From Rhodospirillaceae bacterium (lineage in GTDB: Bacteria > Pseudomonadota > Alphaproteobacteria > Reyranellales > Reyranellaceae): a stretch of DNA of 64,000 bases. A program made the translations under genes and the position numbers. Where the stretch lies: positions 124,001-188,000 of the forward strand of contig WOUR01000020.1 in assembly GCA_009772935.1 (NCBI GenBank), read 5' to 3'. The notes beneath the pieces were generated by a model, which was given only the letters and a program-made list of their open reading frames with translations, ran no database searches and was not told the origin of the DNA. Positions 36,530 through 45,146 of the stretch are shown here, piece by piece (position 1 is the first letter of the stretch; each line of letters opens with the position of its first letter).

Positions 36530-37702
36530 CTAGGACGGCGCGCCGAACACCGAACCGAGCCCGGCGCCGATGCGCTCGTTCATCATCTCGATCGAGCCGT
36601 CGGTGTAGGCCGCGATCTTGGCGCCCGCGAGATGGCGGGCGAGTGGATACTCGGCGCGCAGGCCGTTGGCGCCCATCGCCTGGATGCAGTCGGCGATGCG
36701 CTGCACGGCCATGTCGGTCGCGAACTTCTTGGCGTAGGCCGCCGGCATCACCGCATCGGCGCCCTCGTCGATCAGTCGCGCGGCGCGATAGGTGAGAAGG
36801 CGCGCGGCCTCGAGGTCGGTCGCCGCATCGACCAGCTTCCAGCGCACACCTTGGTGTTCGATCACCGGCTGGCCGAAGGTGCGGCGCTGCTGCGTGTAGC
36901 GCACCGCCGTTTCCAGCGAAGCCTGCAGCATGCCGCAACACATGGCGGCGACATAGGCGCGGGCACCGTTGATGCCGGCGAGTGCGGCCTTGAAGGCCTT
37001 GCCCGGCGGATGCAGCACCGCCTCGTCGGGCGCGAAATAGTCGACCAGCCGGAAGCCGCCGACGCCGATCGCGTGGCCGCCATGCAGTTCGAACGGCTTC
37101 TCGCGATGGAAGCCCGGCCGTTCCGCCTCGATGGCGAGGCAGATGATGCCGCGATAACCCTGCGAACGGTCGGTCTGCGCATAGGCCACGGAAAGACCCG
37201 CGACGGCGGCATTGGTGATCCAGGCCTTGGCGCCGTTCACCTTCCAGCCGCCCTCGACACGCACGGCTTCCATCTCCAGGCCGCCGAAGTCGCTGCCGAC
37301 GCCGGGCTCGCTCAGGCCCGCACAGCCGATCAGGTCGCCGGTCAGCATCCGTGGCAGCAGGCGCTCGACATGGGCCGGCTGGCCGTCGCGGGCGAAGCGC
37401 GCACAGGCATTGTGGTGGTTGATCAGGGCGAAGGCGAAAGCGAAGTCGTGCCGCGCGATCTCCTCGAAGGCGCGCAGCTTGCAGGAGAAGGACAGGCCCT
37501 GCCCGCCATGCTTCTTTGCCAGTTCGATCGTGTTGAGGCCGAGGGCGCAGGCCGCCTTGATGGTCTCGAGCGGATAGCGGCGCTCCCATTCCCAGCGCGC
37601 GGCGTTGGGCGCAACCTGTTCTTCGGCGAACGTCTTGGCGCGCGCCACGACGGCGCGCTCTTCGAGCGTGAGGACTTCATCGAGCATCTTGCTGAGATAC
37701 AC
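36530..37702 (-). CDS. Acyl-CoA dehydrogenase
   Basis: FAD-dependent dehydrogenase of about 390 aa. The flavin and substrate motifs include GCAGLSEPGVGSDFGGLEME, WKVNGAKAWITNA and the C-terminal QAMGANGLRAEYPLARHLAGAKIA. The catalytic Glu/Arg region TDGSIEMMNERIG carries the base in the usual place. The GTG at 37702 has GAGG upstream; the ATG at 37687 (MLDEVLTL) is equally acceptable. Acyl-chain preference unknown. It is divergent from a tRNA-Gly gene. Confidence 0.92.
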   Translation of the reverse strand: MYLSKMLDEVLTLEERAVVARAKTFAEEQVAPNAARWEWERRYPLETIKAACALGLNTIELAKKHGGQGLSFSCKLRAFEEIARHDFAFAFALINHHNACARFARDGQPAHVERLLPRMLTGDLIGCAGLSEPGVGSDFGGLEMEAVRVEGGWKVNGAKAWITNAAVAGLSVAYAQTDRSQGYRGIICLAIEAERPGFHREKPFELHGGHAIGVGGFRLVDYFAPDEAVLHPPGKAFKAALAGINGARAYVAAMCCGMLQASLETAVRYTQQRRTFGQPVIEHQGVRWKLVDAATDLEAARLLTYRAARLIDEGADAVMPAAYAKKFATDMAVQRIADCIQAMGANGLRAEYPLARHLAGAKIAAYTDGSIEMMNERIGAGLGSVFGAPS

Positions 37703-37704
37703 GA

Positions 37705-37735
37705 TTGGACCTCGGGCGCAACCACGGGCTAGAAT
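37705..37735 (+). promoter_or_regulatory. Promoter of the tRNA-Gly gene
   Basis: TTGGAC (37705-37710) and TAGAAT (37730-37735) are separated by 19 bp and place the transcription start a few bases before the tRNA 5' end at 37745. The spacing is longer than ideal, so the -35 is uncertain. Confidence 0.45.
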
Positions 37736-37744
37736 GGCGCCAAT

Positions 37745-37819
37745 GCGGGTGTAGCTCAGGGGTAGAGCGTCGGCTTCCCAAGCCGTAGGTCGCGGGTTCG
37801 AATCCCGTCGCCCGCTCCA
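37745..37819 (+). tRNA. tRNA-Gly (anticodon CCC)
   Basis: Full cloverleaf: 7-bp acceptor (GCGGGTG/CGCCCGC, one G-U), D arm GCTC/GAGC, anticodon loop TTCCCAA giving CCC, T arm GCGGG-TTCGAAT-CCCGT, and an encoded CCA at 37817-37819. The anticodon stem has a U-U at its first pair. Reads GGG codons. Confidence 0.97.
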
Positions 37820-37844
37820 AGAATTTTCGGGCAGGAACGTCGCA

Positions 37845-39185
37845 ATGGATGGGATGGCACCGGCGCCGGTCGCGGCCAGCGGCGACTTCGCGGCCGATGG
37901 GGCTGCCTTCTCCACCTGGTGGCGCGACGCTTCGGAGCGTCTCTCCCGCCTGCCGGCCAAGCCGAACCGCGACGCCGCCACCTACGATCAGGCCGAGTCC
38001 CTAAAGCAGGCCGCGCGCGAGGCCCGCTTCGCCTTCCTGCGCCGCCACGCGCGCACGCTCTACGACCGGCTGACCGACAACCGCACCAGGTTCGTGCGCA
38101 TCGAGCGACTGGTCTACGACGCCGCCGCCCTCGTGCCCGGCCTCACGCCGACGCAAGCCCAGGTCGCGGCCGAAGCCGAGCTGCGCCAGTCCGAGAAGGA
38201 CGGCGTCGAGATCGACCAGGGCATCCTCTGCAACCAGTTCCTCGCCGATCCCGAGTGCGGCCTGCATCTCTGTCACGCCATGCTGCTGCCTCGTGAGGAA
38301 TCGGCCGAGGCCCTGGCGAAGTTCCAGCGCGACGGCAGCCTCGACCTCGGCGGCGCCAAGGTCGAGCGGCAGGGCAAGGCGGCGGTGCTGCTGCTGTCCA
38401 ACCGGCGCTTCCTCAACTCGGAGGACAATGCCACCCAGGCCGCGACGGAGATCGGTGCCGACGTCTGCATCCTCGACCGGCAGAGCGAGGTTGCCGTATT
38501 GCGCGGCGACGTGGTGCCCGAGGGCAAGTATGCCGGTCGCCGCGTCTACAATGCCGGCATCAACCTCACGCACCTCTACTACGGCAAGATCCCGTTCCTG
38601 TGGTTCCTGATTCGCGACATGGGGTTCGTGAACAAGTTGTTCCGCGGCCTCGCGCGGCCAGACGTTCTTCCCGATGAGGTGGCGGGCGATTCGATCGAGA
38701 AGCTCTGGATCTCGGCGGTCGAGACCTTCGCCATCGGCGGCGGCTGCCAGATCCTGCTGGCGACCGACTTCAACATCGCCGGACGCGACGCCTACATGAC
38801 CCTGCCGGCACGCAAGGAAGGCATCATTCCCGCGATGGCCAACCTGCGGCTCCAGCGCTTCGTGGGCGACCGGGTGGCGCGCCAGGCGATCATGTACGAG
38901 CGCCGCATCGAGTGCGATTCCGAGGTCGGCCGCATGATCTGCGACGAGGTCGTGGCACCCGAGGAGATCGACGCCACCATCACCCGCGTCATCGACCGGC
39001 TGACCGGATCGGGCGCGGTCGGCGCCATCGGCAACCGCCGCGCGCTGCGGCTGGGCGCCGAGCCGCTCGACACGTTCCGCCGCTACGCCGCCCTCTACGC
39101 GCGCGAGCAGGCCTGGTGCCATTTCAGCCCGGCGCTGATCTCCAATCTCGAACAGTACTGGAACGCCGCGAGCCGGCGGGCCTGA
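37845..39185 (+). CDS. DpgC-like crotonase-fold protein (dioxygenase family)
   Basis: Protein of 446 aa, longer than ordinary enoyl-CoA hydratases because of a helical N-terminal extension (about 190 residues). The C-terminal crotonase half has GINLTHLYYGKIPF, FAIGGGCQILLATDFNIA and YMTLPARKEGIIPAMANLRLQRFVGDRVARQ. This layout and length match DpgC, the cofactor-free 3,5-dihydroxyphenylacetyl-CoA dioxygenase from glycopeptide pathways. No polyketide synthase (DpgA) or other dpg genes lie nearby, so the natural substrate is open. Start ATG 37845, just after the tRNA. Confidence 0.7.
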   Translation: MDGMAPAPVAASGDFAADGAAFSTWWRDASERLSRLPAKPNRDAATYDQAESLKQAAREARFAFLRRHARTLYDRLTDNRTRFVRIERLVYDAAALVPGLTPTQAQVAAEAELRQSEKDGVEIDQGILCNQFLADPECGLHLCHAMLLPREESAEALAKFQRDGSLDLGGAKVERQGKAAVLLLSNRRFLNSEDNATQAATEIGADVCILDRQSEVAVLRGDVVPEGKYAGRRVYNAGINLTHLYYGKIPFLWFLIRDMGFVNKLFRGLARPDVLPDEVAGDSIEKLWISAVETFAIGGGCQILLATDFNIAGRDAYMTLPARKEGIIPAMANLRLQRFVGDRVARQAIMYERRIECDSEVGRMICDEVVAPEEIDATITRVIDRLTGSGAVGAIGNRRALRLGAEPLDTFRRYAALYAREQAWCHFSPALISNLEQYWNAASRRA

Positions 39186-39202
39186 CGGTCATTCCACAAG
39201 CA

Positions 39203-39249
39203 ACCTCATCCTTCGAGACGGCCGCCGCGCGGCCTCCTCAGGATGAGGT
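39203..39249. repeat. Palindromic repeat family A, single unit
   Basis: Hairpin-forming unit bounded by ACCTCATCC and GGATGAGGT, with CTTCGAGACG and CTCCTCA internally, between the DpgC-like gene and regA. Family members recur at 45936-45985, 50215-50356 and 57520-57629. Typical extragenic palindrome position. Confidence 0.85.
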
Positions 39250-39273
39250 GGGTGGCAATTTGAGGCGGAAACC

Positions 39274-39864
39274 TCAGTGCTCGCGCGGGGCGTGCTTGCC
39301 CAGGATGCGCTGCAGGGTGCGGCGGTGCATGTTGAGGCGGCGCGCGGTCTCGGAGACGTTGCGGTCGCATTGCTCGAACACCCGCTGGATATGCTCCCAG
39401 CGCACGCGGTCGGCCGACATGGGATTGCTGGGCGGCGGCGGCAGCTTGCGGCCGTGCGCGGTCAGCGCCTGCTCGATGGCGTCGGCGTCGGCCGGCTTGG
39501 CGAGATAATCGACGGCGCCTTCCTTCACGGCGGCCACCGCGGTCGCGATGTTGCCGTAGCCCGTCAGCACGACGATCCGGATGTCGGGACGCGCCTGGCG
39601 CAGCGGCCCCACGAGTTCCAGCCCGTTGCCGTCGGCCAGCCGCAAGTCGAGCACGGCGAAGGCGGGCGGCCGGGCGGTCTGGGCCAGCGCTTCGGCCACG
39701 GAGCCCACGGCGGTGACGATGAAACCGCGTTGCTCGAGCGCACGCGCAATACGGTTGCGGAAAGCTGCATCATCGTCGGCGATCAGCAAGGTACGGTCCT
39801 TGTTGTTCGTCGTGCCGGCGATCACAGGCGACAAGGGGCGCGGGGCGCCGCTGTCCTGGGTCAT
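39274..39864 (-). CDS. regA: RegA/ActR family redox response regulator
   Basis: Response regulator of 196 aa. Receiver domain with DDD at LLIADDDAAF, phospho-acceptor Asp in FAVLDLRLADGNG and Lys in YLAKPADA. The C-terminal Fis-type HTH, VSETARRLNMHRRTLQRIL followed by GKHAP, is the hallmark of the RegA/PrrA/ActR group. Paired with RegB just upstream (23-nt gap). Such systems adjust respiration, nitrogen and carbon fixation or photosynthesis to redox state. Confidence 0.93.
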   Translation of the reverse strand: MTQDSGAPRPLSPVIAGTTNNKDRTLLIADDDAAFRNRIARALEQRGFIVTAVGSVAEALAQTARPPAFAVLDLRLADGNGLELVGPLRQARPDIRIVVLTGYGNIATAVAAVKEGAVDYLAKPADADAIEQALTAHGRKLPPPPSNPMSADRVRWEHIQRVFEQCDRNVSETARRLNMHRRTLQRILGKHAPREH

Positions 39865-39887
39865 GGCGACTCCTTCGACATCGGCCG

Positions 39888-41234
39888 CTATGTAGCCTTG
39901 AAGACGGGATTTGGCCAGCGCACCGAAACGGCGGCCCCGCCCCCCGTGTCGCTGCGATTGCCGAAGGTCACGTTGGCGCCGGTGCGCTCCAGCAGAGTCT
40001 TGGCGATGAAAACGCCCAGGCCCATATGCCCTTCCTGGCCCTGGCGGGTCGAAATGAACGGCGTGCCGAGCTCGTCGAGCAGTGCCTCGGAGAAGCCCGG
40101 CCCGTCGTCCACGACCTCGACCTCCGACCATTCCCTCGTCCAGCGGGTGGCGACGCGGACCTCGCGCCGGGCGAAGGATACGGCGTTCTGCACGATGTTT
40201 CCGATGCCCTGCATGATCTCCGGGCTGCGCAGCTGGATCGGCGCCGTCTTCGGCACGCCCTCCCCGACCGGACCGGCCTCGAAGGCAATGGCGATCTCCT
40301 CGCGCGCATAGTTCTGGGCCGCCGCCTCGATCAGCGCCGGCAGCGGCACGAGCGTATAGGAATCGGAAACGTCACCGGCGGGATCGGTCGAGAGCCGCGC
40401 CAGGATGGCCCGGCAGCGCTCCGATTCGGCCGCCAGCAACTCCACGTCCTCGCGCAGCGGATCGTCGTACTCGATCTCGCGCTGCATCTCCTTGGTGACC
40501 ACGGCAATGGTCGACAGCGGCGAGCCCAGCTCATGGGCGGCAGCGGCCGCCAGCGCGCCCAGGGCCGAGAGCTGCTGCTCGCGCGCCAGCGCCGCCTGGG
40601 CGGCGGCCAGGGCATCGGCCATCTGGCGCGCCTCCTCCGCCGTCCGCCAGCCGTAGAGCGTGATCAGCAGGGTGGTGAGCGAGAGGCCGGCCCAGACGCC
40701 GACCTGGTAGATGTCGGGGAGATCGGGCGGCGGGCCCCTCCAGGGCAACGGCTGGTAGAACAGCCCCAGCACCGCGATGCTGGCGATGGTGAGCAGGGTG
40801 AGCGCGACGTTGCTCGCCAGCGACAGGATGGTGGCGCCGACGGCGACCGGCGCCAGCAGCAGCAGCGAGAACGGATTGGTGAGACCGCCCGTGAGGTAGA
40901 GCAGCACGGCCAGCTGCAGGATGTCGAAGGCGAGGAAGATCGCCGCCTCGCGATCGTCGATGCGCGCCGAGCCCGGCCGGCCGATGCTGACCGTGAGGTT
41001 GAGCAGGGCCGAAAGCACGATCGTGCCGCCGACCGCCAGGACCGGCATGCCGAATCCCAGCCCCCAGTGCACGACGGCGGCGGTGAAGGCCTGACCTGCC
41101 ACGGCGCCCCAGCGAATGAGGACCAGGGTGCGCAGGCGCACGCCGCCGCGCAGCACGGGCACGGCGCCGGAGCGTCGGGGAGCGGCGAGCGGAGATTCTG
41201 CAGACGGGGGCGCGTCGCCGTCACGCACCGCCAC
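39888..41234 (-). CDS. regB: RegB/ActS family redox sensor histidine kinase
   Basis: Membrane sensor kinase of 448 aa. Six predicted helices (about residues 35-200) include the quinone-linked loop GGLTNPFSLLLLAP. The H-box is AAAAHELGSPLSTIAVV, the redox-active Cys region reads ESERCRAILARLS, and the ATP-binding part has VDDGPGFS and MGLGVFIAKTLLERTG. All match RegB/PrrB. GTG start at 41234, adjacent to the NUDIX stop. Regulates via RegA directly downstream. Confidence 0.93.
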   Translation of the reverse strand: MAVRDGDAPPSAESPLAAPRRSGAVPVLRGGVRLRTLVLIRWGAVAGQAFTAAVVHWGLGFGMPVLAVGGTIVLSALLNLTVSIGRPGSARIDDREAAIFLAFDILQLAVLLYLTGGLTNPFSLLLLAPVAVGATILSLASNVALTLLTIASIAVLGLFYQPLPWRGPPPDLPDIYQVGVWAGLSLTTLLITLYGWRTAEEARQMADALAAAQAALAREQQLSALGALAAAAAHELGSPLSTIAVVTKEMQREIEYDDPLREDVELLAAESERCRAILARLSTDPAGDVSDSYTLVPLPALIEAAAQNYAREEIAIAFEAGPVGEGVPKTAPIQLRSPEIMQGIGNIVQNAVSFARREVRVATRWTREWSEVEVVDDGPGFSEALLDELGTPFISTRQGQEGHMGLGVFIAKTLLERTGANVTFGNRSDTGGGAAVSVRWPNPVFKAT

Positions 41235-41238
41235 GATC

Positions 41239-42036
41239 TTATTCCTCGATCATGAGGTGCTTGCGGTGCACCGTCGTGAAGAGCGGGATCCTGCGCTGCA
41301 CCGTGCGGTCCGGCGGTTCCTTCACCAGCCGTCCGATCTCGCCCAGGATCAGCCCGGTGATGGTCGGCAGCGGCAGCTCGCGCGCCTCGTCGAGCTGCAC
41401 CCAGCGGATGTCGCCCATCTCGCTCGAATGACGGATCTCGCCCGATGCATCCTCGGCCCGCGCCATGAAGAAGCGGGCATTGAAGCGGCGCGGCCGGCCG
41501 GGCGGCGTCACCGCGCGCGCGATCAGGTCGAGGCAGTCGAGCGCCGGCGCCATGCCCTGGTCGAGGAAACCCTTCCAGTGCTCGCCATAGTCCTTCTTCG
41601 GCGCGCCGCCCTGGAGAGGCTTGCCCAGCATCAGGCCGCTCTCCTCGAAGGTCTCGCGCACCGCGGCGACGGCCAGCGCCCGCGCGCGCTGCGCCGAGGC
41701 CGCGCGCATCAGGCGCTCGTTGACGAAGGGATCGAGCGAGGTCGCGACGGGCACGCGCGCATCGTCGGGATCGACCTTGCCGCCGGGAAACACGTAGCGG
41801 TTGGGCATGAAGGCGTGGGCGGCGGCGCGGCAGCCCATCAGCACCTCCGGCGTGTTGCCGCGCATGCGCACCAGGATCAGCGTCGCGGCATCGCGCGGCC
41901 GCATGTAGGGGTAGGTCTTGTCGATCTGCTCGACCGGCCGTTCGCTGCCGGGCTTCAGGGGAACCTTGGGGGGATCGTCGTAGCCCTTGTCGGTGCCGCG
42001 GACGACGGCGCCTTCGGGAATGCCTCGTTTGCTCAT
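41239..42036 (-). CDS. NUDIX hydrolase
   Basis: Pyrophosphatase-like protein of 265 aa. The NUDIX core is extended: FPGGKVDPDDARVPVAT precedes the helix AVAAVRETFEESGLMLG that supplies the metal-binding Glu residues, so an insertion separates the glycines from the REx2Ex2E part. N-terminal ILVRMRGNTPEVLMGCRAAAHAFMPNRYVFPGG is typical of a CoA/nucleoside-diphosphate group. ATG at 42036. Ends 4 nt before regB. Confidence 0.85.
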   Translation of the reverse strand: MSKRGIPEGAVVRGTDKGYDDPPKVPLKPGSERPVEQIDKTYPYMRPRDAATLILVRMRGNTPEVLMGCRAAAHAFMPNRYVFPGGKVDPDDARVPVATSLDPFVNERLMRAASAQRARALAVAAVRETFEESGLMLGKPLQGGAPKKDYGEHWKGFLDQGMAPALDCLDLIARAVTPPGRPRRFNARFFMARAEDASGEIRHSSEMGDIRWVQLDEARELPLPTITGLILGEIGRLVKEPPDRTVQRRIPLFTTVHRKHLMIEE

Positions 42037-42089
42037 GACAGCAAAGTTAAAGGGTCGTTCAGCCCAACGCGAGCGATCTTTGAGCGGGC

Positions 42090-43145
42090 TTAGAAACTCC
42101 ACTCGACCGGCGTGTCGGGGCGGAAGACGGTGATGTCCTTTCCGCCACCCGGCACGGCCACGACATCGGGGATGTCGAGCGGCTTCGCGTGCAGCGTGAT
42201 CCGCTCCTCGTTCGGGGCAAGGCCGTAGAAGCGCGGGCCGTTCAGCGAGGCGAAGGCTTCGAGATGGGCGAGCGCGCCCTCTTCCGCGAAGACCTGCGTG
42301 TAGACCTGGATCGCCACCGGCGCGTTGAACACGCCGGCGCAGCCGCAGGCGCATTCCTTGGTGTCGGTCGTGTGCGGGGCGGTATCGGTGCCGAGGAAGA
42401 ACAGGCCGCTGTCGGAAGTCGCCGCCCTCCGCAGAGCGAGACGATGCTCCTCCCGCTTGGCGATCGGCAGGCAGTAGAGGTGCGGACGGATACCGCCCTT
42501 GAAGATCGCATTGCGGTTGTAGCTGAGGTGATGCGGCGTGATCGTCCCGCCCATCCGCCCCGGATGGGCCTCGACGAAGGCCACGCCCTCGCGGGTCGTG
42601 ATGTGCTCCAGCACGATCTTCAGTCCCTCATGGCGCTTCAGCAGCGGCGCCAGCACCTTGTCCAAAAACACCGCCTCGCGATCGAAGATGTCGACCTCGG
42701 GATCGGTCACCTCGCCATGGACCAGCAGCGGCATGCCGGCCGTCTCCATCGCCTCCAGCCCCTTCGCGACCTTGTCCATCGAGGTCACGCCGTGCGCCGA
42801 ATTGGTCGTGGCATGGGCCGGATAGAGCTTGGCCGCGACCCAGACGCCTTCCGCCTTGCCGCGCGCCAGCTCGGCCGGGTCGGCACCGTCGGTCAGGTAG
42901 CAGGTCATCAGCGGCTCGAAGTTCAGCGCCGCCGGCACCGCGGCGCGAATGCGGTCGCGATAGGCGCTGGCCTCGGCGACCTTGGTCACCGGCGGCACCA
43001 GATTCGGCATGATGATGGCGCGGCCGAACTGGCGGGCGGTGTGCACCGCGCAGGCCGCCAGCATCGCGCCGTCGCGCAGGTGGACGTGCCAGTCGTCGGG
43101 ACGGCGGATGGTGATGGTCGAGGGAGAAGGATTTGCGGTGGCCAT
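42090..43145 (-). CDS. pyrC: Dihydroorotase (class II, homodimeric)
   Basis: Zinc enzyme of pyrimidine synthesis, 351 aa. N-terminal metal motif DDWHVHLRDG, the carboxylated Lys in VWVAAKLYPAHATTNS, further His ligands in VHGEVTD and EHITTREG, and the catalytic Asp in GTDTAPH. This is the E. coli-type PyrC. ATG at 43145. Not clustered with other pyrimidine genes here. Confidence 0.94.
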   Translation of the reverse strand: MATANPSPSTITIRRPDDWHVHLRDGAMLAACAVHTARQFGRAIIMPNLVPPVTKVAEASAYRDRIRAAVPAALNFEPLMTCYLTDGADPAELARGKAEGVWVAAKLYPAHATTNSAHGVTSMDKVAKGLEAMETAGMPLLVHGEVTDPEVDIFDREAVFLDKVLAPLLKRHEGLKIVLEHITTREGVAFVEAHPGRMGGTITPHHLSYNRNAIFKGGIRPHLYCLPIAKREEHRLALRRAATSDSGLFFLGTDTAPHTTDTKECACGCAGVFNAPVAIQVYTQVFAEEGALAHLEAFASLNGPRFYGLAPNEERITLHAKPLDIPDVVAVPGGGKDITVFRPDTPVEWSF

Positions 43146-43196
43146 GACCCGCTTTCTACGCTTGCTCCCGGACGGGCTCCAATGTTGATTGCGGGC

Positions 43197-44252
43197 ATGA
43201 ACGACCTCAACGATGCCGTCGCCTTCGCCCTGGCCGCCCAGTCCAACTGGCCCGCCAGCATGTACATGCCCGACGGGCAGTTCGTGATGACCTACGATTC
43301 GGGCGAGAAGGCACCCGACAACGAGGTGCTGGGGCCGGTGACGCCGCGCGGCGGGCCGTCGGGCCTGGTCTATCGCGGCGGCCACAAGATCGCCGAATGG
43401 GGCGACGTCGACCGTGCCGACATGACCTTCAGCGTCGCCAAGAGCTACCTCGCCCTGCTCGCGGGCCTGGCGCTGGGCGACGGGCTGATCCGGAGCCTCG
43501 ACGACAGGGTCGCCGACTATGCGCTCGACGACGGCTTCACCAGCGAACAGAACCGCGACATCACCTGGCGCCACCTGCTCACCCAGACCAGCGAATGGTC
43601 GGGTACCGTCTTCGGCAAGGAAGACCGCATCGACCACAATCGCGTGGTCGGCGTCGCGGTGGCCGACGCGCCCAAGGGCACGCGGCGCGCGATGAAGAAG
43701 CCCGGCAGCTTCTACGAATACAACGACGTCCGCGTGAACCGGCTTTCGCGCTCGCTGCTGCAGGTCTTCCGCGAGCCGCTGCCGCAGGTGCTGAAGCGGC
43801 GCATCATGGATCCGATCGGCGGCTCGCAGGGCTGGCGGTGGGACGGCTACCGCAACTCCTACGACACGATCGACGGCAAGCCGATGCTGTCGGTGCCGGG
43901 CGGCGGCCACTGGGGCGGCGGCATCGTCATCTCGGCGCGCGACCTGTCGCTGATGGGACGGCTCGTCGCGCAGGGCGGCGTCTGGGAGGGCCAGCAGATC
44001 CTGCCCAAGGGCTGGACGGCGGAGCTGGTGAAGCCCTGTCCGGTCGCGCCCTTCTACGGGCTGATGTGGTGGCTCAACACCGGCAAGAAGCAGTTCGCCG
44101 CCGCCTCGGAAAGCAGCTACTTCGCGCTGGGCTGGGGCAGCCACATCGTCTGGATCGATCCCGAGAACGACCTCGTCACGGTGCTGCGCTGGATCGACCG
44201 CAAGAAGGCGCCGGAGTTCGTCGAGCGCCTGCTGGGTGCGATCCGGAAATGA
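43197..44252 (+). CDS. Serine hydrolase of the beta-lactamase/penicillin-binding family
   Basis: Protein of 351 aa. The SxxK motif is SVAKSYLALLAG, the YxN motif is YEYNDVRVN, and a GG(G)HWGGG loop stands where the third motif (KTG/HxG) is expected. These define class C-type serine hydrolases, mostly esterases or D-aminopeptidases rather than true beta-lactamases. No signal peptide is evident. ATG at 43197 is preferred; 43182 is a slightly longer option. Ends with ATGA overlap into the next hydrolase, so coupled. Confidence 0.85.
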   Translation: MNDLNDAVAFALAAQSNWPASMYMPDGQFVMTYDSGEKAPDNEVLGPVTPRGGPSGLVYRGGHKIAEWGDVDRADMTFSVAKSYLALLAGLALGDGLIRSLDDRVADYALDDGFTSEQNRDITWRHLLTQTSEWSGTVFGKEDRIDHNRVVGVAVADAPKGTRRAMKKPGSFYEYNDVRVNRLSRSLLQVFREPLPQVLKRRIMDPIGGSQGWRWDGYRNSYDTIDGKPMLSVPGGGHWGGGIVISARDLSLMGRLVAQGGVWEGQQILPKGWTAELVKPCPVAPFYGLMWWLNTGKKQFAAASESSYFALGWGSHIVWIDPENDLVTVLRWIDRKKAPEFVERLLGAIRK

Positions 44253-45136
44253 GCCTCGATTTCTCCGCCGTCCCGTGCATGTCGGACGGCCGCACTGCCG
44301 CCGAACACATCGAAGAGATCGCCGCGAAGTCGGAGATCGTGCGCGTGCCGATGGGCAACGGCGGGAATATGATGTGGCACATCTTCGGCGCCGCCGCCCA
44401 CAAGCCGATCCTGCTGCTGTTCCATGGCGGCTCGGGCTCGTGGATCCACTGGATCCGCAACGTCCTGCCGCTCTCCGAGCATTTCAGCGTCTACGCCGCC
44501 GACCTGCCGGGCCTCGGCGACAGCGACCCGCCCGACGACGTCAACGACATCTGGTCGGTGACGCATTGCGTCGAGGCCGCGATGAAGGAGCTGCTGCCCA
44601 AGGACAAGCCGTTCGCCATCGCGGGTTTCTCGTTCGGCGGCATGGTCTCGGGCCACATCGCCACCCTGTTCGAGGACCGCATCGAGCGCATCGCGCTGGT
44701 CGGCGCCGGCGGCCTCAAGGCCACCCGCAAGCCCGGGCCGAAGCTGCACAAGCTGCTGCCCGAAATGCCGCCCGAGACGCTGGCCGCCGAGGCGCGGCGC
44801 AATCTCGAGATCCTGATGCTGCACGACCCGAAGAACGTCGACGGCATCGCGATCCACATGCAGATCCTCAACACCACGCGCGCCAGGACGCGCAGCCGCA
44901 TCATGGGCCAGGCCTTCAAGCTCAGCGAAGTGCTGCCGCGCGTGAAGACGCCGCTCACCGGCATCTGGGGCGAGTTCGATTCGACGACCTACCCGTACAT
45001 CCAGGAACGCATCGATCTCTTCCGCGCCCTGCAGCCCGACTTCGAGATGAACGTCATCCCCGGCGCCGGCCACTGGGTGGCCTATGAAGCGGCCGAGGCT
45101 TTCAACAAGCTCCTGCTCCGCATGCTCGCAAAGTGA
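44249..45136 (+). CDS. Alpha/beta hydrolase
   Basis: Hydrolase of 295 aa. Nucleophile elbow AGFSFGGMVSGHIA, oxyanion HGGSGSW, acid GEFDSTTYP and His PGAGHWVAYE all present. The ATG at 44249 overlaps the preceding serine hydrolase (ATGA). Two hydrolases in series suggest stepwise breakdown of an ester or lactone, but the substrate is unknown. Confidence 0.92.
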   Translation: MSLDFSAVPCMSDGRTAAEHIEEIAAKSEIVRVPMGNGGNMMWHIFGAAAHKPILLLFHGGSGSWIHWIRNVLPLSEHFSVYAADLPGLGDSDPPDDVNDIWSVTHCVEAAMKELLPKDKPFAIAGFSFGGMVSGHIATLFEDRIERIALVGAGGLKATRKPGPKLHKLLPEMPPETLAAEARRNLEILMLHDPKNVDGIAIHMQILNTTRARTRSRIMGQAFKLSEVLPRVKTPLTGIWGEFDSTTYPYIQERIDLFRALQPDFEMNVIPGAGHWVAYEAAEAFNKLLLRMLAK

Positions 45137-45146
45137 CGAACGCGCG

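Noticed and set aside
42189-43181. Long N-terminal extension of the serine hydrolase
   Set aside because: This is the antisense of pyrC; the true start is near 43182-43197.
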